From Thermostichus lividus PCC 6715 (lineage in GTDB: Bacteria > Cyanobacteriota > Cyanobacteriia > Thermosynechococcales > Thermosynechococcaceae): DNA of 64,000 bases. The position numbers and the translations under genes were made by a program. Shown piece by piece: positions 8,791 to 17,473 of the stretch. How positions within the stretch are numbered: the stretch's first letter is position 1; each line of letters begins with the position of its first letter. The stretch is taken from assembly GCF_002754935.1 (NCBI RefSeq), contig NZ_CP018092.1, positions 1,674,001-1,738,000 on the forward strand, read 5' to 3'. The notes below the pieces were generated by a model. It saw nothing but the letters and a program-made list of their open reading frames with translations, was not told the origin of the DNA and did no database searches.

Positions 8791-9002
8791 GTAAACTACT
8801 CCCAGCTAAAGCAGGGAGCTTTTAGTAGCCCTGCAGTTAGCAAGCCAACCACGAGCCTCTGGGGTGGTTTACAACACCCCCAATCGACCGTTAACAGTGC
8901 CTTAAATAGCCGTTTCTGTTGTCCGCAGTATTATTATAACCTAAAACAACTAAAGTTGCTAAAGGAGCTTTCCTCCCCGTACTGAAGTACGGGGCTTCCA
9001 GC
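8791..9002 (+). repeat. Solo IS605-like right-end/omegaRNA-like element, copy 2
   Basis: Full-length 212-bp copy, identical in length to the one at 2463-2674 with about a dozen substitutions, several of them in unpaired stretches. Its terminal stem is perfect: CCCCGTAC-TGAA-GTACGGGG. The bases after the conserved CTTCCAGC end (CATACCCGAGGTG) differ from those after copy 1 (TCTGCCCGATGTG) but keep some resemblance. There is no transposase gene nearby. Confidence 0.7.
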
Positions 9003-9100
9003 CATACCCGAGGTGTCCCCTTTAGCTTGGCTTCTCTAACTAGCATGAGTCTATTGGGGCAGATAAAATAGCTTGCGTCCTATATCCCCATACCTGTTAG

Positions 9101-9226
9101 CTTGCTTCCGCGTAGCGGTAGGCAAGGGCTTTACGGCGCTTTTTTGGGTAAACCAGCCTAGAGGTTCCTAGTTGTCTTGCGAGATAACTGGAGGGCTACA
9201 GAAAGCCCGCGTTCTATGCGTAGCAT
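9101..9226. repeat. Two small GTA-loop palindromes in the cbiA downstream region
   Basis: The stretch between the repeat and the end of cbiA (9003-9249) has no gene. It contains CCGC-GTA-GCGG (9108-9118), nested in a longer CTTGC/GCAAG stem, and ATGC-GTA-GCAT (9216-9226). Short palindromes with a GTA loop recur in cyanobacterial intergenic DNA; here the first could also act as a terminator-like hairpin for cbiA. Function is unknown. Confidence 0.4.
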
Positions 9227-9249
9227 CAGCGTTGGGTAGTTTGCGCAGG

Positions 9250-10647
9250 CTAACACAGATGTGTTGACCTAGAAAAATGCGCTGCCCGTTGCAAAAATTT
9301 CATGGCAAATTCTGGGTGGCCTCCCCAGTGCAGATGCAGATAACTGGCATGGACATCATCGCTTCCCCATCCTTCTGGCAAGCTGTTGAGGTGCCACAGG
9401 GGAGAGAGGGGGGATGGTGTCACCCTAGAGTAGTGAAACTCATGCCCCCACACCTGCTGCCCTTGGTCAACACACGGGGTAGCGTGCAGTGCAGTTGCAG
9501 TGCGATAGCCTAGGGTGAGGCGATCGCCCATGTGTGCAACTGTCGGCAGATGCCCCACTAGGGGGTAAACCTGACCCTCTAGGGTGTGAATCCCCTGCGC
9601 TAAGTACATTAACCCCCCACACTCGGCATAGACGGGTAACCCACGCTGGAGGCTGTGGCGCAGAGCACTTAAAAAAGACTCATTGGCGCTTAGCTCGGCA
9701 GCAAACACCTCAGGAAAGCCACCCCCTAGAATCAGGCCGCTCAGATTGGGGGGGAGGCAAGGATCTCGCAGCGGTGATACCGGAATAAGGGTTGCTCCTA
9801 GGGTGCGTAACACATCTAAGGCATCGGTGTAATAGAAGTGAAACGCAGCATCTTGGGCAATACCAATGTTGAGGGGAGAGGGAAGAGGGGGGAGAGAGGA
9901 GAGGGGAGGGGAGAGAGAGGAGAGGGGAGAGGGAAGAGGGGGGAGAGAGGAGAGGGGAGGGGAGAGAGAGGAGAGGGGAGCGCAAAGGGGTTCGAGGTGT
10001 AACCAATCAAAGCAGGTGCAACCAAGAACAGCTAGGCGATCGCCCACGGCTTGAAACGCTGCTGACTCGTGGGGTGGAACTAACCCAAGGTGGCGGCTGG
10101 GTAGGGCAAGCTGCTGATCGCGGTAGAGGACACCAAGGACGGGGATACCAAGGGGCGCAAGGGCATCTTCTAAAATTTGGCGGTGGCGATCGCTGCCGAC
10201 GCGATTGAGAACGACTCCGGCAATTCTCAGGGCTGGATGGTAGTGACAAAAGCCATAAACCAAGGCTGCGACCGATGCTGCCTGTTTTTGCACATCCAAG
10301 ACCAAGAGGATCGGGGCATTCAGCAATTGGGCAATGGCCGCCGTACTGCCTTCACTGGTGCCACTACGGCCATCAAACAGCCCCATCACCCCTTCAATTA
10401 GAACATCATCCGCATCTTGGCTATAGTACTTCGCACAGGTTTGCACATAATCAGCACTGGTGAGGATGGGATCAAGGTTGTAACAGGGACGGCCACTGAT
10501 GGCGCTATGAAACAGCGGATCAATGTAATCAGGGCCAACTTTGAAGGTTTGTACCCGCCGCCCTCGCGCTGTTAGAGCCGCATTGAGGGCAAGAGCCACC
10601 GTGGTTTTGCCCACACCGCTGCGATCGCCGGCAATCACTAAGGCCAT
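9250..10647 (-). CDS. cbiA: Cobyrinate a,c-diamide synthase
   Basis: A 465-residue ATP-dependent amidotransferase that amidates the a and c side chains of cobyrinic acid with glutamine in cobalamin synthesis. The N-terminal P-loop domain begins VIAGDRSGVGKTTVALAL, followed by FKVGPDYIDPLFH and GVMGLFDGRSG. The C-terminal class-I glutaminase-like domain has the nucleophile region YAECGGLMYLA and the late histidine motif GHEFHYSR. Between the domains lies a Ser/Pro/Leu linker (about residues 225-260) encoded by a 51-bp tandem repeat, absent from typical family members. The ATG at 10647 leads directly into the P-loop strand. It is a single gene, divergent from the transketolase-like gene. Confidence 0.92.
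   Translation of the reverse strand: MALVIAGDRSGVGKTTVALALNAALTARGRRVQTFKVGPDYIDPLFHSAISGRPCYNLDPILTSADYVQTCAKYYSQDADDVLIEGVMGLFDGRSGTSEGSTAAIAQLLNAPILLVLDVQKQAASVAALVYGFCHYHPALRIAGVVLNRVGSDRHRQILEDALAPLGIPVLGVLYRDQQLALPSRHLGLVPPHESAAFQAVGDRLAVLGCTCFDWLHLEPLCAPLSSLSPPLSSLPPLPSPLSSLSPPLSSLPPLPSPLNIGIAQDAAFHFYYTDALDVLRTLGATLIPVSPLRDPCLPPNLSGLILGGGFPEVFAAELSANESFLSALRHSLQRGLPVYAECGGLMYLAQGIHTLEGQVYPLVGHLPTVAHMGDRLTLGYRTATALHATPCVDQGQQVWGHEFHYSRVTPSPLSPLWHLNSLPEGWGSDDVHASYLHLHWGGHPEFAMKFLQRAAHFSRSTHLC
9871..9981. repeat. In-frame 51-bp purine-strand tandem repeat inside cbiA
   Basis: Two copies of a 51-bp G/A-only unit (plus strand), with the diagnostic GGAAG at 9881 and again at 9932. The period of 51 nt equals 17 codons, so expansion or contraction keeps the cbiA frame. 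It encodes the 17-residue unit PLSSLSPPLSSLPPLPS twice, joining the two enzyme domains. The strand asymmetry (purines on one strand only) could favour triplex DNA and polymerase slippage. Confidence 0.85.
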
Positions 10648-10813
10648 TCCTAATTACATCCCCCTACAAAAATCAATTGATCTGGCCAAGCTACCGCAAC
10701 CATTGATGAGCAGCCCTATTTACTTTGTTGGGCATACTTTAATTATTGCCGGAGACCGCCGCCACCCCCTTGTAAGATGGAAGATTAAGTGTGCAAGTTA
10801 AGGATTGGGTCGT

Positions 10814-13015
10814 ATGACAGCGGTAACTTCGGTGCCCAGCTTCTGTGAAGGAATTCAGTATTTTGGCGACGATTGGCCAGACTGGGAGCACTATGGGCAA
10901 ACACCGCTGCTGAACCCCCAGCAAACCACGCTCCCAGACCCAGAGTCCCCTGCGGCGGCTTACCAAACCCTCCTCTACGCCGATGCGCTCCGCTACTTAA
11001 TTTTGCAAATGACCGCCAGTAAAGCCTCGGGGCATCCGGGGGGCTTTGCGAGCCAAGCGGAAGCCTATGCAGCGTTAGTACTGCTGGGGTACAAAAATAT
11101 CATTACCGAAGTGGGGCACCATGCGCCCGGCTTTTATGCCGCCATGTTCTTGGATCGCTCCCTAGAGCAGATGGGGATTTACACGGTTCAAGACCTGCGC
11201 GATCGCTTTCGGGAAAAACACGGGTTATTGGGGCACCTTTCCGGTTATATTCCCGGTATTTTGGCTCCCGCCGGCCCGTTGGGGCAGGGGCAGCACTTCG
11301 CAATGGCGGCAGCTTGGCTGCACCGTCACACCCTCTTTCCCTTTACATTGGGCGATGGTGGCCTCGGAGAACCCTACGTGATGAGTGGGATGGCGCATTT
11401 CCATACCGCCTTTCCTGAGGTGACCAATTTCTTGCCGGTGCTGGTGTGGAACGGCTTTAGCCAAGAGCACCACAGCATGGTATCCCTGAAAAGTAATCGC
11501 GAAATGATGGCCTACTGGCACGGCAATGGCTTTGAGGAAGTGGTGCTGGTGGATGCCAAGGACTTTGATGATGCCAACCAACCGGGAGCCTATGTGGACA
11601 GCACCCTCTTTTCCTTTGGGCAACGGCTGGCCTTTACAAAAGCCGTCCTCCTAGGGGTACAGGAGGCGGCGCAATCAGCGCTCTCTGGTAAGCTCACGGT
11701 CTTGATTCTCAAGCAGCTTAAAGGGGCAGGGGTGCATGCCAAGGGAGCCAAATCCCACAATCTCTATGCCCAGCACACCCTTGAGAATCCCGACATTGTT
11801 AGTGCCCTGAAAGCCCGCGCCCTCTCGCCCTCAGCCTGGGCACTGGTGCGCCACAACTGCGAAGTCGCTGCAGGGGGTTCGGCAGCACGTGTTGCCGTCA
11901 CAGAACAGGTGCTTGAGCTTCCGCCGTTGGGGGATATTCCCCTCGAAGCCTACGATCTTGGGGAGGCCAAAGTAGCCACTACCGCCATGGGTCGGATGGT
12001 GGCAGAGGTGGGAGCGCGCGATCGCCGCTACTTGATCACCAATGCCGATGGTAACGAAGCCTCTGGAATTGGCAACATCAACCAAGCCTTGAAAATCATT
12101 CACCCCACAGAGGACCCCCTCTACAACCAAGTTCCCCACGGCCAAGTCTATGAACCCCTCAGCGAAGATGCCTGTGCAGGCTTAGCAGCAGGGTTGTGTT
12201 TGATGGGCAGTCGCAGCCTGTGGTGCTCCTACGAGTCCTTTGCCATTAATGGTCTGCCGATTTGGCAAACCGTGACCCAAGCGATGGCCGAACTGCGCCG
12301 CCCCACCCCCGCCACTGTAGCCCTCTATACGGCGGGTGCCCTTGAGCAGGGGCGCAATGGCTGGACGCACCAGCGCCCAGAAATTGAAGCCTACTACGCG
12401 GCGCTGCTGCGCAATGGCAATGTCTTTGCCCTGTTTCCACCGGATGCGAACAGTATTCAAGTGTGCTATCGCTGGGCACTAACGGCGCAGAATAAGGGGA
12501 TTGCCATCTTTGCTAGCAAGAGCCCGCTGCCGGTGCGGACGACCTTTGCCCAAACAGAGCAAGGACTGGCGGAGGGCGCGGTGACGCTCTATGAATCCGC
12601 CAGTGGGCGCGCTACCTTAGTGCTGGCGGTGCTTGGGGATATGATTTTGAATCCTGTGTATGCGGCTGTGCCCACCTTAGAAGCTGCAGGCTATCGGGTG
12701 CGCATTGTCTCGGTCATTAATCCCCGCCGTTTATACCGCCCTAGCGATGTAGCATGGCAAACCTGTGCGGAACCAGACGATGGCTTTGCCGATGAGGCCA
12801 CCTTTGCCCGTCTCTTTGGGGGTGATGCGCTGTTAGCTATCACTGGTGGTGCTGCTGCTCTTCTGGAGCCGGTGCTGCTGCGAGCCACGGCGCCACGAGA
12901 TGTACTGGCATGGCAGCGGGGTGAAACCACCGCCAGTGCCTCTGAACTGATGGCCTACAATGGCTTGACCCCAGCGGCCATTTGCGATCGCGCCCATACT
13001 CTCCTGAAGCTCTAG
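10814..13015 (+). CDS. Transketolase/phosphoketolase-like thiamine-diphosphate enzyme
   Basis: A 733-residue protein from the ATG at 10814, about 9 nt after AAGGA; a TTG at 10805 is less likely. It has the transketolase-superfamily order: a TPP-binding N-terminal domain (QMTASKASGHPGGFAS, LGDGGLGEPYVMSGM, WNGFSQEHHSM), a central pyrimidine-binding domain (GNEASGIGNINQALK, YEPLSEDACAGLAAGLCLMG, CSYESFAINGLP) and a C-terminal domain. Parts resemble phosphoketolase more than classical transketolase. It looks like the second, poorly characterised phosphoketolase/transketolase-like paralogue of cyanobacteria (Synechocystis sll0529 type). Substrate is unproven. bciB starts within 16 nt of its stop. 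Confidence 0.75.
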   Translation: MTAVTSVPSFCEGIQYFGDDWPDWEHYGQTPLLNPQQTTLPDPESPAAAYQTLLYADALRYLILQMTASKASGHPGGFASQAEAYAALVLLGYKNIITEVGHHAPGFYAAMFLDRSLEQMGIYTVQDLRDRFREKHGLLGHLSGYIPGILAPAGPLGQGQHFAMAAAWLHRHTLFPFTLGDGGLGEPYVMSGMAHFHTAFPEVTNFLPVLVWNGFSQEHHSMVSLKSNREMMAYWHGNGFEEVVLVDAKDFDDANQPGAYVDSTLFSFGQRLAFTKAVLLGVQEAAQSALSGKLTVLILKQLKGAGVHAKGAKSHNLYAQHTLENPDIVSALKARALSPSAWALVRHNCEVAAGGSAARVAVTEQVLELPPLGDIPLEAYDLGEAKVATTAMGRMVAEVGARDRRYLITNADGNEASGIGNINQALKIIHPTEDPLYNQVPHGQVYEPLSEDACAGLAAGLCLMGSRSLWCSYESFAINGLPIWQTVTQAMAELRRPTPATVALYTAGALEQGRNGWTHQRPEIEAYYAALLRNGNVFALFPPDANSIQVCYRWALTAQNKGIAIFASKSPLPVRTTFAQTEQGLAEGAVTLYESASGRATLVLAVLGDMILNPVYAAVPTLEAAGYRVRIVSVINPRRLYRPSDVAWQTCAEPDDGFADEATFARLFGGDALLAITGGAAALLEPVLLRATAPRDVLAWQRGETTASASELMAYNGLTPAAICDRAHTLLKL

Positions 13016-13030
13016 ATGCAGGACGTTCTG

Positions 13031-14227
13031 ATGACCCTCGCTCGTAACCATAAAAAAGCCCGTGCCCTCAAAGCCGGTAGCCCCCGCCCCGCCAAAGCCC
13101 TCTGTAGTGAATGCGGCCTGTGTGACACCTACTATATCCACTACGTGAAGGAGGCCTGTGCCTTTCTAAACCAACAGTTTGAGACCCTTGAGACCCAAAC
13201 CCACGGGCGATCGCGCCAGCTTGAGAATTGGGATGAATGCTACTTTGGGGTTCACCACCAAATGCTGGCTGCCCGCAAAACAGAGCCGATTGCAGGGGCA
13301 CAGTGGACCGGCATCGTCAGCAGTATTGCCATTGCCATGCTGGAGTCCGGACGGGTGGAAGGGGTGGTCTGTGTTCACGCTAGCGAGGGCGATCGCTTTA
13401 CCCCCAAGCCCGTCATTGCCCGCAACCGTGACGAGATTCTCGCCGCCCGGGTCAATAAACCCACCCTGTCCCCCAACCTATCCGTGCTGGAGGAGGTGGA
13501 GCGCTCAGGGTTAAAGCGCCTGCTTGTCATTGGTGTGGGCTGCCAAATCCAAGCCCTGCGAGCCGTGCAGGATAAATTAGGCCTAGAGAAGCTCTACGTG
13601 TTGGGCACCCCCTGTGTGGATAACGTCACCCGCGCGGGTCTGCAAAAGTTCTTAGAAACCACGAGCCGCTCCCCAGATACCGTGGTTTATTACGAGTTTA
13701 TGCAGGACTTCCGGGTGCACTTTAAGCACAGTGATGGTTCGACGGAAACGGTTCCCTTTTTTGGCCTTAAAACCAATCAACTCAAGGATGTGTTTGCCCC
13801 CTCCTGCATGAGTTGCTTTGATTATGTGAATGGCCTTGCGGATTTAGTTGTCGGCTATATGGGGGCACCCTTTGGTTGGCAGTGGCTGGTGGTGCGCAAT
13901 CCCCTAGGCCAAGAAATGCTGGACTTAGTGCGGGCACAGCTAGAGACCCAACCGGTAATGAGCAAAGGCGATCGCCATGCCGCCGTGCAGCAAAGCATTC
14001 CAGCCTACGATAAGGGAGTGACCTTGCCAATGTGGGCAGCGCAGTTGATGGGTTTAGTCATTGAGCGGATTGGCCCCAAAGGGTTGGAATATGCTCGATT
14101 TTCCATTGACTCGCACTTTACTCGCAACTATCTGTTTGTGCGACGCAATTACCCAGCTAAGCTAGCGACTCATGTCCCTAGGTTTGCCCAAAAAATTGTT
14201 GATCAGTACCACTTACCAGAGTCTTAG
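13031..14227 (+). CDS. bciB: Ferredoxin-dependent divinyl (proto)chlorophyllide 8-vinyl reductase, BciB type
   Basis: About 398 residues of the F420 hydrogenase/dehydrogenase beta-subunit family, closely matching Synechocystis Slr1923, which reduces the 8-vinyl group of divinyl chlorophyllide using ferredoxin. The cysteine cluster LCSECGLCDTYYIHYVKEAC, SFKG-type core LLVIGVGCQIQALR, the second cluster FAPSCMSCFDYVN and the C-terminal IDSHFTRNYLFVRR are typical. The ATG at 13031 follows AGGA by 7 nt and gives an N-terminus (MTLARNHKKARALK) like the homologue; an ATG at 13016 immediately after the upstream stop would add five residues. It is probably cotranscribed with the transketolase-like gene. 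Confidence 0.88.
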   Translation: MTLARNHKKARALKAGSPRPAKALCSECGLCDTYYIHYVKEACAFLNQQFETLETQTHGRSRQLENWDECYFGVHHQMLAARKTEPIAGAQWTGIVSSIAIAMLESGRVEGVVCVHASEGDRFTPKPVIARNRDEILAARVNKPTLSPNLSVLEEVERSGLKRLLVIGVGCQIQALRAVQDKLGLEKLYVLGTPCVDNVTRAGLQKFLETTSRSPDTVVYYEFMQDFRVHFKHSDGSTETVPFFGLKTNQLKDVFAPSCMSCFDYVNGLADLVVGYMGAPFGWQWLVVRNPLGQEMLDLVRAQLETQPVMSKGDRHAAVQQSIPAYDKGVTLPMWAAQLMGLVIERIGPKGLEYARFSIDSHFTRNYLFVRRNYPAKLATHVPRFAQKIVDQYHLPES

Positions 14228-14238
14228 ACCCTAAGGTG

Positions 14239-14637
14239 TTACGGCCCTCTGCGAGTTGTTGCGGCTTGCATCAATAGATCTACCGGAACCATGTTGCATT
14301 CCAACATTTTGCTAATGAGGGGAGGGCCAACCCGCGTGGCGATCGTGGACTGCAAATTAGGGCTGTTTTTAACCGTCAGCATCACTGACCCAATGATGGA
14401 GTTGGGATCCAGTGCCGGGTTGCTGCCATCGGTGGGAATCATTTTGACAATGCTGGCTAATTGGCTGCAACTAGAACCTGCAATATAGGTCGCCAACGAG
14501 TCACTCATCTGTTGAACCGTGCTGGTCATCATCTCTTCGGGAAAGGGACTAGCAGACTGGGCACGCATTGGTTGACTCAACGAGACTCCCACACCAGCAG
14601 CCAGAGCCGCAATAAGACAGGAGAGGGGGCGCAGCAT
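14239..14637 (-). CDS. Small secreted hypothetical protein
   Basis: A 132-residue protein with a clear signal peptide (hydrophobic residues ~5-20, cleavage likely after SQPMRAQS). The mature part is helical, with two cysteines (SSCSQLA, LECNMV) that could form a disulfide. No family was recognised. The gene is convergent with bciB (11 nt apart) and upstream of clpP on the opposite strand order, with clpP stop-to-gap spacing of about 45 nt. Confidence 0.65.
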   Translation of the reverse strand: MLRPLSCLIAALAAGVGVSLSQPMRAQSASPFPEEMMTSTVQQMSDSLATYIAGSSCSQLASIVKMIPTDGSNPALDPNSIIGSVMLTVKNSPNLQSTIATRVGPPLISKMLECNMVPVDLLMQAATTRRGP

Positions 14638-14683
14638 GATGGATACAACCTCGATAAAACGGCAATGCAGTTAATTTGGGTCT

Positions 14684-15280
14684 TTAATGGGCACGTTCTT
14701 CAATGACCTGATCGATGAGGCCATAGGCCTTCGCATCTTCGGCAGACATAAAGTAGTCGCGATCCATATCCCGCTCAATTTTTTCGACGGGTTGGCCGGT
14801 GTGGTGGGCGTAGAGTTCATTGAGTTGCCGCCGTACCCGTAAAATCTCGCGCGCTTCAATTTCAATATCCGTGGCTTGACCGCGGGTGCCCCCCGAAGGC
14901 TGGTGAATCATAATACGTGAGTGGGGCAATGCCAAACGCTTGCCTTTCGTCCCGGCGGCCAGAAGAAATGACCCCATGGAAGCGGCTAAACCAACGCAGA
15001 TGGTCACCACATCCGACTTAATGTGCTGCATCGTGTCATAAATGGCCATGCCTGCGGTGACCGAGCCACCAGGAGAGTTGATGTACAGCATAATATCCTT
15101 GCCCGGGTCTTCCGAGTCAAGGTAGAGCATGACTGCCACGATTTGGTTGGCAATCTCGTCATCAACCTCTTTGCCGAGGAAGATAATTCGCTCACGGTAC
15201 AGGCGGTTATAAATGTCAATCCACTGGGTGTAGGGTTCCCCGGGCATCCGGTAGGGGACTTTAGGCACTCCGATGGGCAT
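14684..15280 (-). CDS. clpP: ATP-dependent Clp protease proteolytic subunit
   Basis: A 198-residue serine peptidase subunit that assembles into the ClpP barrel with ClpC/ClpX unfoldases. The catalytic triad is complete: Ser in [14 protein letters not shown], His in [10 protein letters not shown] and Asp in [18 protein letters not shown]. It is therefore an active ClpP and not a ClpR. The length is typical. The ATG follows GGAAGAG by about 6 nt. Cyanobacteria carry several ClpP paralogues, so the paralogue number is not assigned. Confidence 0.93.
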   Translation of the reverse strand: MPIGVPKVPYRMPGEPYTQWIDIYNRLYRERIIFLGKEVDDEIANQIVAVMLYLDSEDPGKDIMLYINSPGGSVTAGMAIYDTMQHIKSDVVTICVGLAASMGSFLLAAGTKGKRLALPHSRIMIHQPSGGTRGQATDIEIEAREILRVRRQLNELYAHHTGQPVEKIERDMDRDYFMSAEDAKAYGLIDQVIEERAH

Positions 15281-15388
15281 AAAACTCTTCCATGCTGACG
15301 CTCATGCTCCTACAGTAACAAAATTTAGCCCCCCTGCGGCGCAACAGGATCAAGCATAGTTAGGTCAAGCTACAAGCCATAACCACGC

Positions 15389-15919
15389 CTAGGGCAGAGA
15401 TTGTGACATTGCTGCACTAGAAAAGGATCTCAATGCTGGCTCGTCAGCATTGAGGGTGTCTCCTAGGTTGTGTAGGGGGTCATAGATTGGTTCTAAAGCG
15501 GCTTGGGTGTGGGCGATCGCCTGTAGCAACTCTGCGGCCAAATATTCAAGGGGATGGAGGGAAGATGGCTGTCGCTGACCCCGTTTGGGTGTGGTGACAA
15601 ACTCGCTAGCCACCGCTTGGAGTTGGTAGGCTACGGCTTTGACTTTGGCCAAATAGGTCAGCGTTTCTTCAAGCTGCCGAGCAATGATTTGTTGCTGCGC
15701 CTGCATTTGCCGCCACTGGGCGTCAGAGATAGGGGGGGGTGCGGTCTGAAGCCGGAGGGGTTCTAGGTTCACAAACAGTTGATCGAGATCTGGTAACTCA
15801 CTAGAGACTAGCGCATCTAGGAGTGCAGCATCAAACAACTCGCGGATAAGTTCTGGTGGCATAACCACCGCACTATCTGTCGTAGGTTCAGGGAAGAAGG
15901 CCGGATCAGGAATGGTCAT
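15389..15919 (-). CDS. Hypothetical soluble protein, helical
   Basis: A 176-residue protein without a recognised domain. It has a Pro/acidic N-terminal part, then a helical segment with coiled-coil character (QWRQMQAQQQIIARQLEETL, residues ~70-90) and another helix near LEYLAAELLQAIAHTQAAL. No signal peptide or membrane segment is seen. It is expressed on the same strand as clpP, about 110 nt upstream. Confidence 0.55.
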   Translation of the reverse strand: MTIPDPAFFPEPTTDSAVVMPPELIRELFDAALLDALVSSELPDLDQLFVNLEPLRLQTAPPPISDAQWRQMQAQQQIIARQLEETLTYLAKVKAVAYQLQAVASEFVTTPKRGQRQPSSLHPLEYLAAELLQAIAHTQAALEPIYDPLHNLGDTLNADEPALRSFSSAAMSQSLP

Positions 15920-16310
15920 GTTGCAGCTACTTAAGAGAGTGTACCAGTCGGCAATTTAGCAAAACCCGCAAGACTCCTCCACTTCAAATCGTTGATGGAA
16001 GCGTGAGATAATTGCGGCAGCAGCTTGTAGTACAATCCAAACAGCCTTGCGTGGAAGGCAACTGAGCGAAAACCAAGCCAGATACGTACAAGCATTCTCC
16101 TGTTCTCCATGCTGTTTGACCTGCGGGACGCGGGGCAATGCCTATCGCCAGAAGGTAAGACTCATCACTCTCGGAGTGGCAAGTGCTTCTGTGGGTAGGA
16201 AGCCGCTATTGTAATCGTTGATTCAATAGCGGTAGTTCACAATGGAACCGTTGCAAAAACCTAAGGGTTTGCCGAGGGTGATGACTGTTTCGTTTAGTAT
16301 GGCTTAAATT
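15920..16310. other. Intergenic region without a recognised gene
   Basis: About 390 bp between the divergent hypothetical gene and ubiX. A 60-codon minus-strand frame (15956-16138) has no recognisable family, no good start context and is not called. No copy of the window's repeat families is present. It should contain two divergent promoters; none could be fixed with confidence. Confidence 0.5.
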
Positions 16311-16931
16311 GTGACTTCCTCTCCTCCACCGATTGTTTTGGGTGTTACGGGCGCGTCTGGTCTTTTGTACGCAGTCCGTGCCATTAAATTTCTATTACAA
16401 GCAGGGTATCCTATTCAATTAGTGGCATCTAAGGCTGTTCATCAGGTGTGGCAAGCGGAATGCGGCCTAGCCATGCCAGTGCTGCCGGATAAGCAGGCGC
16501 TCTTTTGGCGAGAGCAAGCGCAGGTCTGGGACGGGTCGTTGACGTGCCATCGCCCAACCGATGTGGCCGCAGCGATCGCCAGTGGTTCCTTTCGCACCCT
16601 TGGGATGGTCATTATTCCCTGTAGTATGAGCACGGTGGCCAAGCTAGCGGCAGGCTTAAGTTCTGATTTACTGGAGCGGGTGGCGGATGTGCACCTTAAA
16701 GAGAACCGCCCCTTGGTAGTGGTGCCGCGGGAAACCCCCTTTAGCCTAATTCATTTGCAGAATCTCACTCAGTTGGCTATGGCCGGGGCACGGATCGTCC
16801 CAGCGATTCCAGCGTGGTATCACCGCCCCACAACGATTGAGGACTTGGTGGATTTTGTCGTGGCTCGTGCTCTCGATCAGCTAGGGTTGGATTGTGTGCC
16901 CTTAAAGCGTTGGCAAGGACCGGTTAACTAA
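16311..16931 (+). CDS. ubiX: Flavin prenyltransferase UbiX
   Basis: A 206-residue flavoprotein that makes prenylated FMN, the cofactor of UbiD-type decarboxylases used in quinone synthesis. The FMN-binding motif GVTGASGLLYAVRAIKFL, the region GMVIIPCSMSTVAKLAAGL and the tail REPRPLV-like segment ENRPLVVVPRETPFSLIHL, NLTQLAMAGA are family hallmarks. It starts with GTG at 16311; no in-frame ATG upstream gives a better start. Its TAA overlaps the ATG of the next gene (TAATG), implying cotranslation. Confidence 0.92.
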   Translation: MTSSPPPIVLGVTGASGLLYAVRAIKFLLQAGYPIQLVASKAVHQVWQAECGLAMPVLPDKQALFWREQAQVWDGSLTCHRPTDVAAAIASGSFRTLGMVIIPCSMSTVAKLAAGLSSDLLERVADVHLKENRPLVVVPRETPFSLIHLQNLTQLAMAGARIVPAIPAWYHRPTTIEDLVDFVVARALDQLGLDCVPLKRWQGPVN

Positions 16932-17473
16932 TGTCGCACGTCTGGGTATATGTGGCGGCGATCGCCCTGATCACCACATTAGTTGTCCAAAATTGGCAGC
17001 CTGTGCTGCCATTGCGTTTTTTAGGGCAGCAAACACCACCGTTGCCCCTTGCTTTCTGGATTGCTGCTGCTGCTATGGTTGGTCTTCTGTGGGGGCAGGG
17101 GCTGCTGGTGCTGAGTTCAAGCACTCTACCAGAAAAGCGCAGACCCCAGCGGCAATCGCCAGAACCAATCCCAGTAGAGGATGCATCCATGCGTGCCCCC
17201 GCAGAGGATAGCGAGGTCGCGGATGCCGAGGATTGGTTTGAGGAGATTGACTCGACTACCCCGCGCGAACCCACCCTCAACGATTCGCCGCCGCGTCGCA
17301 GTGCCCCCTATTCCCACCGCTACCGCCCCTCCCGCAAAAGCCAGCCAGCACCGCCGCCACCACAGTCGGTTGTGGATGCCGAGTACCGCATTCTCACGCC
17401 CCCTCCCCCCGCAGTGATGATAACGAGGATTGGGATATTGATTTATGACGGATATGCTGGTCAAACTCTATGA
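16931..17473 (+). CDS. Small membrane protein (LapA/DUF1049-like), C-terminus frameshifted
   Basis: As read it encodes 180 residues: two hydrophobic helices (about 6-22 and 40-64) with LVVQNWQPVLPLRFLG between them, as in LapA/DUF1049-like cyanobacterial proteins, followed by an acidic, proline-rich cytoplasmic tail. The last ~20 residues (VMITRIGILIYDGYAGQTL) look unnatural. Adding one C in the tract at 17399-17410 gives the tail RSDDNEDWDIDL and a TGA at 17446-17448, which overlaps the ATG of the GNAT gene (ATGA). That arrangement suits this compact gene string, so the true product is probably 172-173 residues. Confidence 0.65.
   Translation: MSHVWVYVAAIALITTLVVQNWQPVLPLRFLGQQTPPLPLAFWIAAAAMVGLLWGQGLLVLSSSTLPEKRRPQRQSPEPIPVEDASMRAPAEDSEVADAEDWFEEIDSTTPREPTLNDSPPRRSAPYSHRYRPSRKSQPAPPPPQSVVDAEYRILTPPPPAVMITRIGILIYDGYAGQTL

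Noticed and set aside
9871-9981. Possible CRISPR-like array
   Set aside because: The two units are contiguous 51-bp tandem repeats without spacers, in frame inside cbiA.
9710-10006. Frames over the purine-rich repeat on other phases
   Set aside because: They are shadows of cbiA created by the low-complexity repeat.
15956-16138. 60-codon minus-strand frame in the ubiX upstream spacer
   Set aside because: It has no recognisable domain, a poor start context, and a composition like random non-coding frames.
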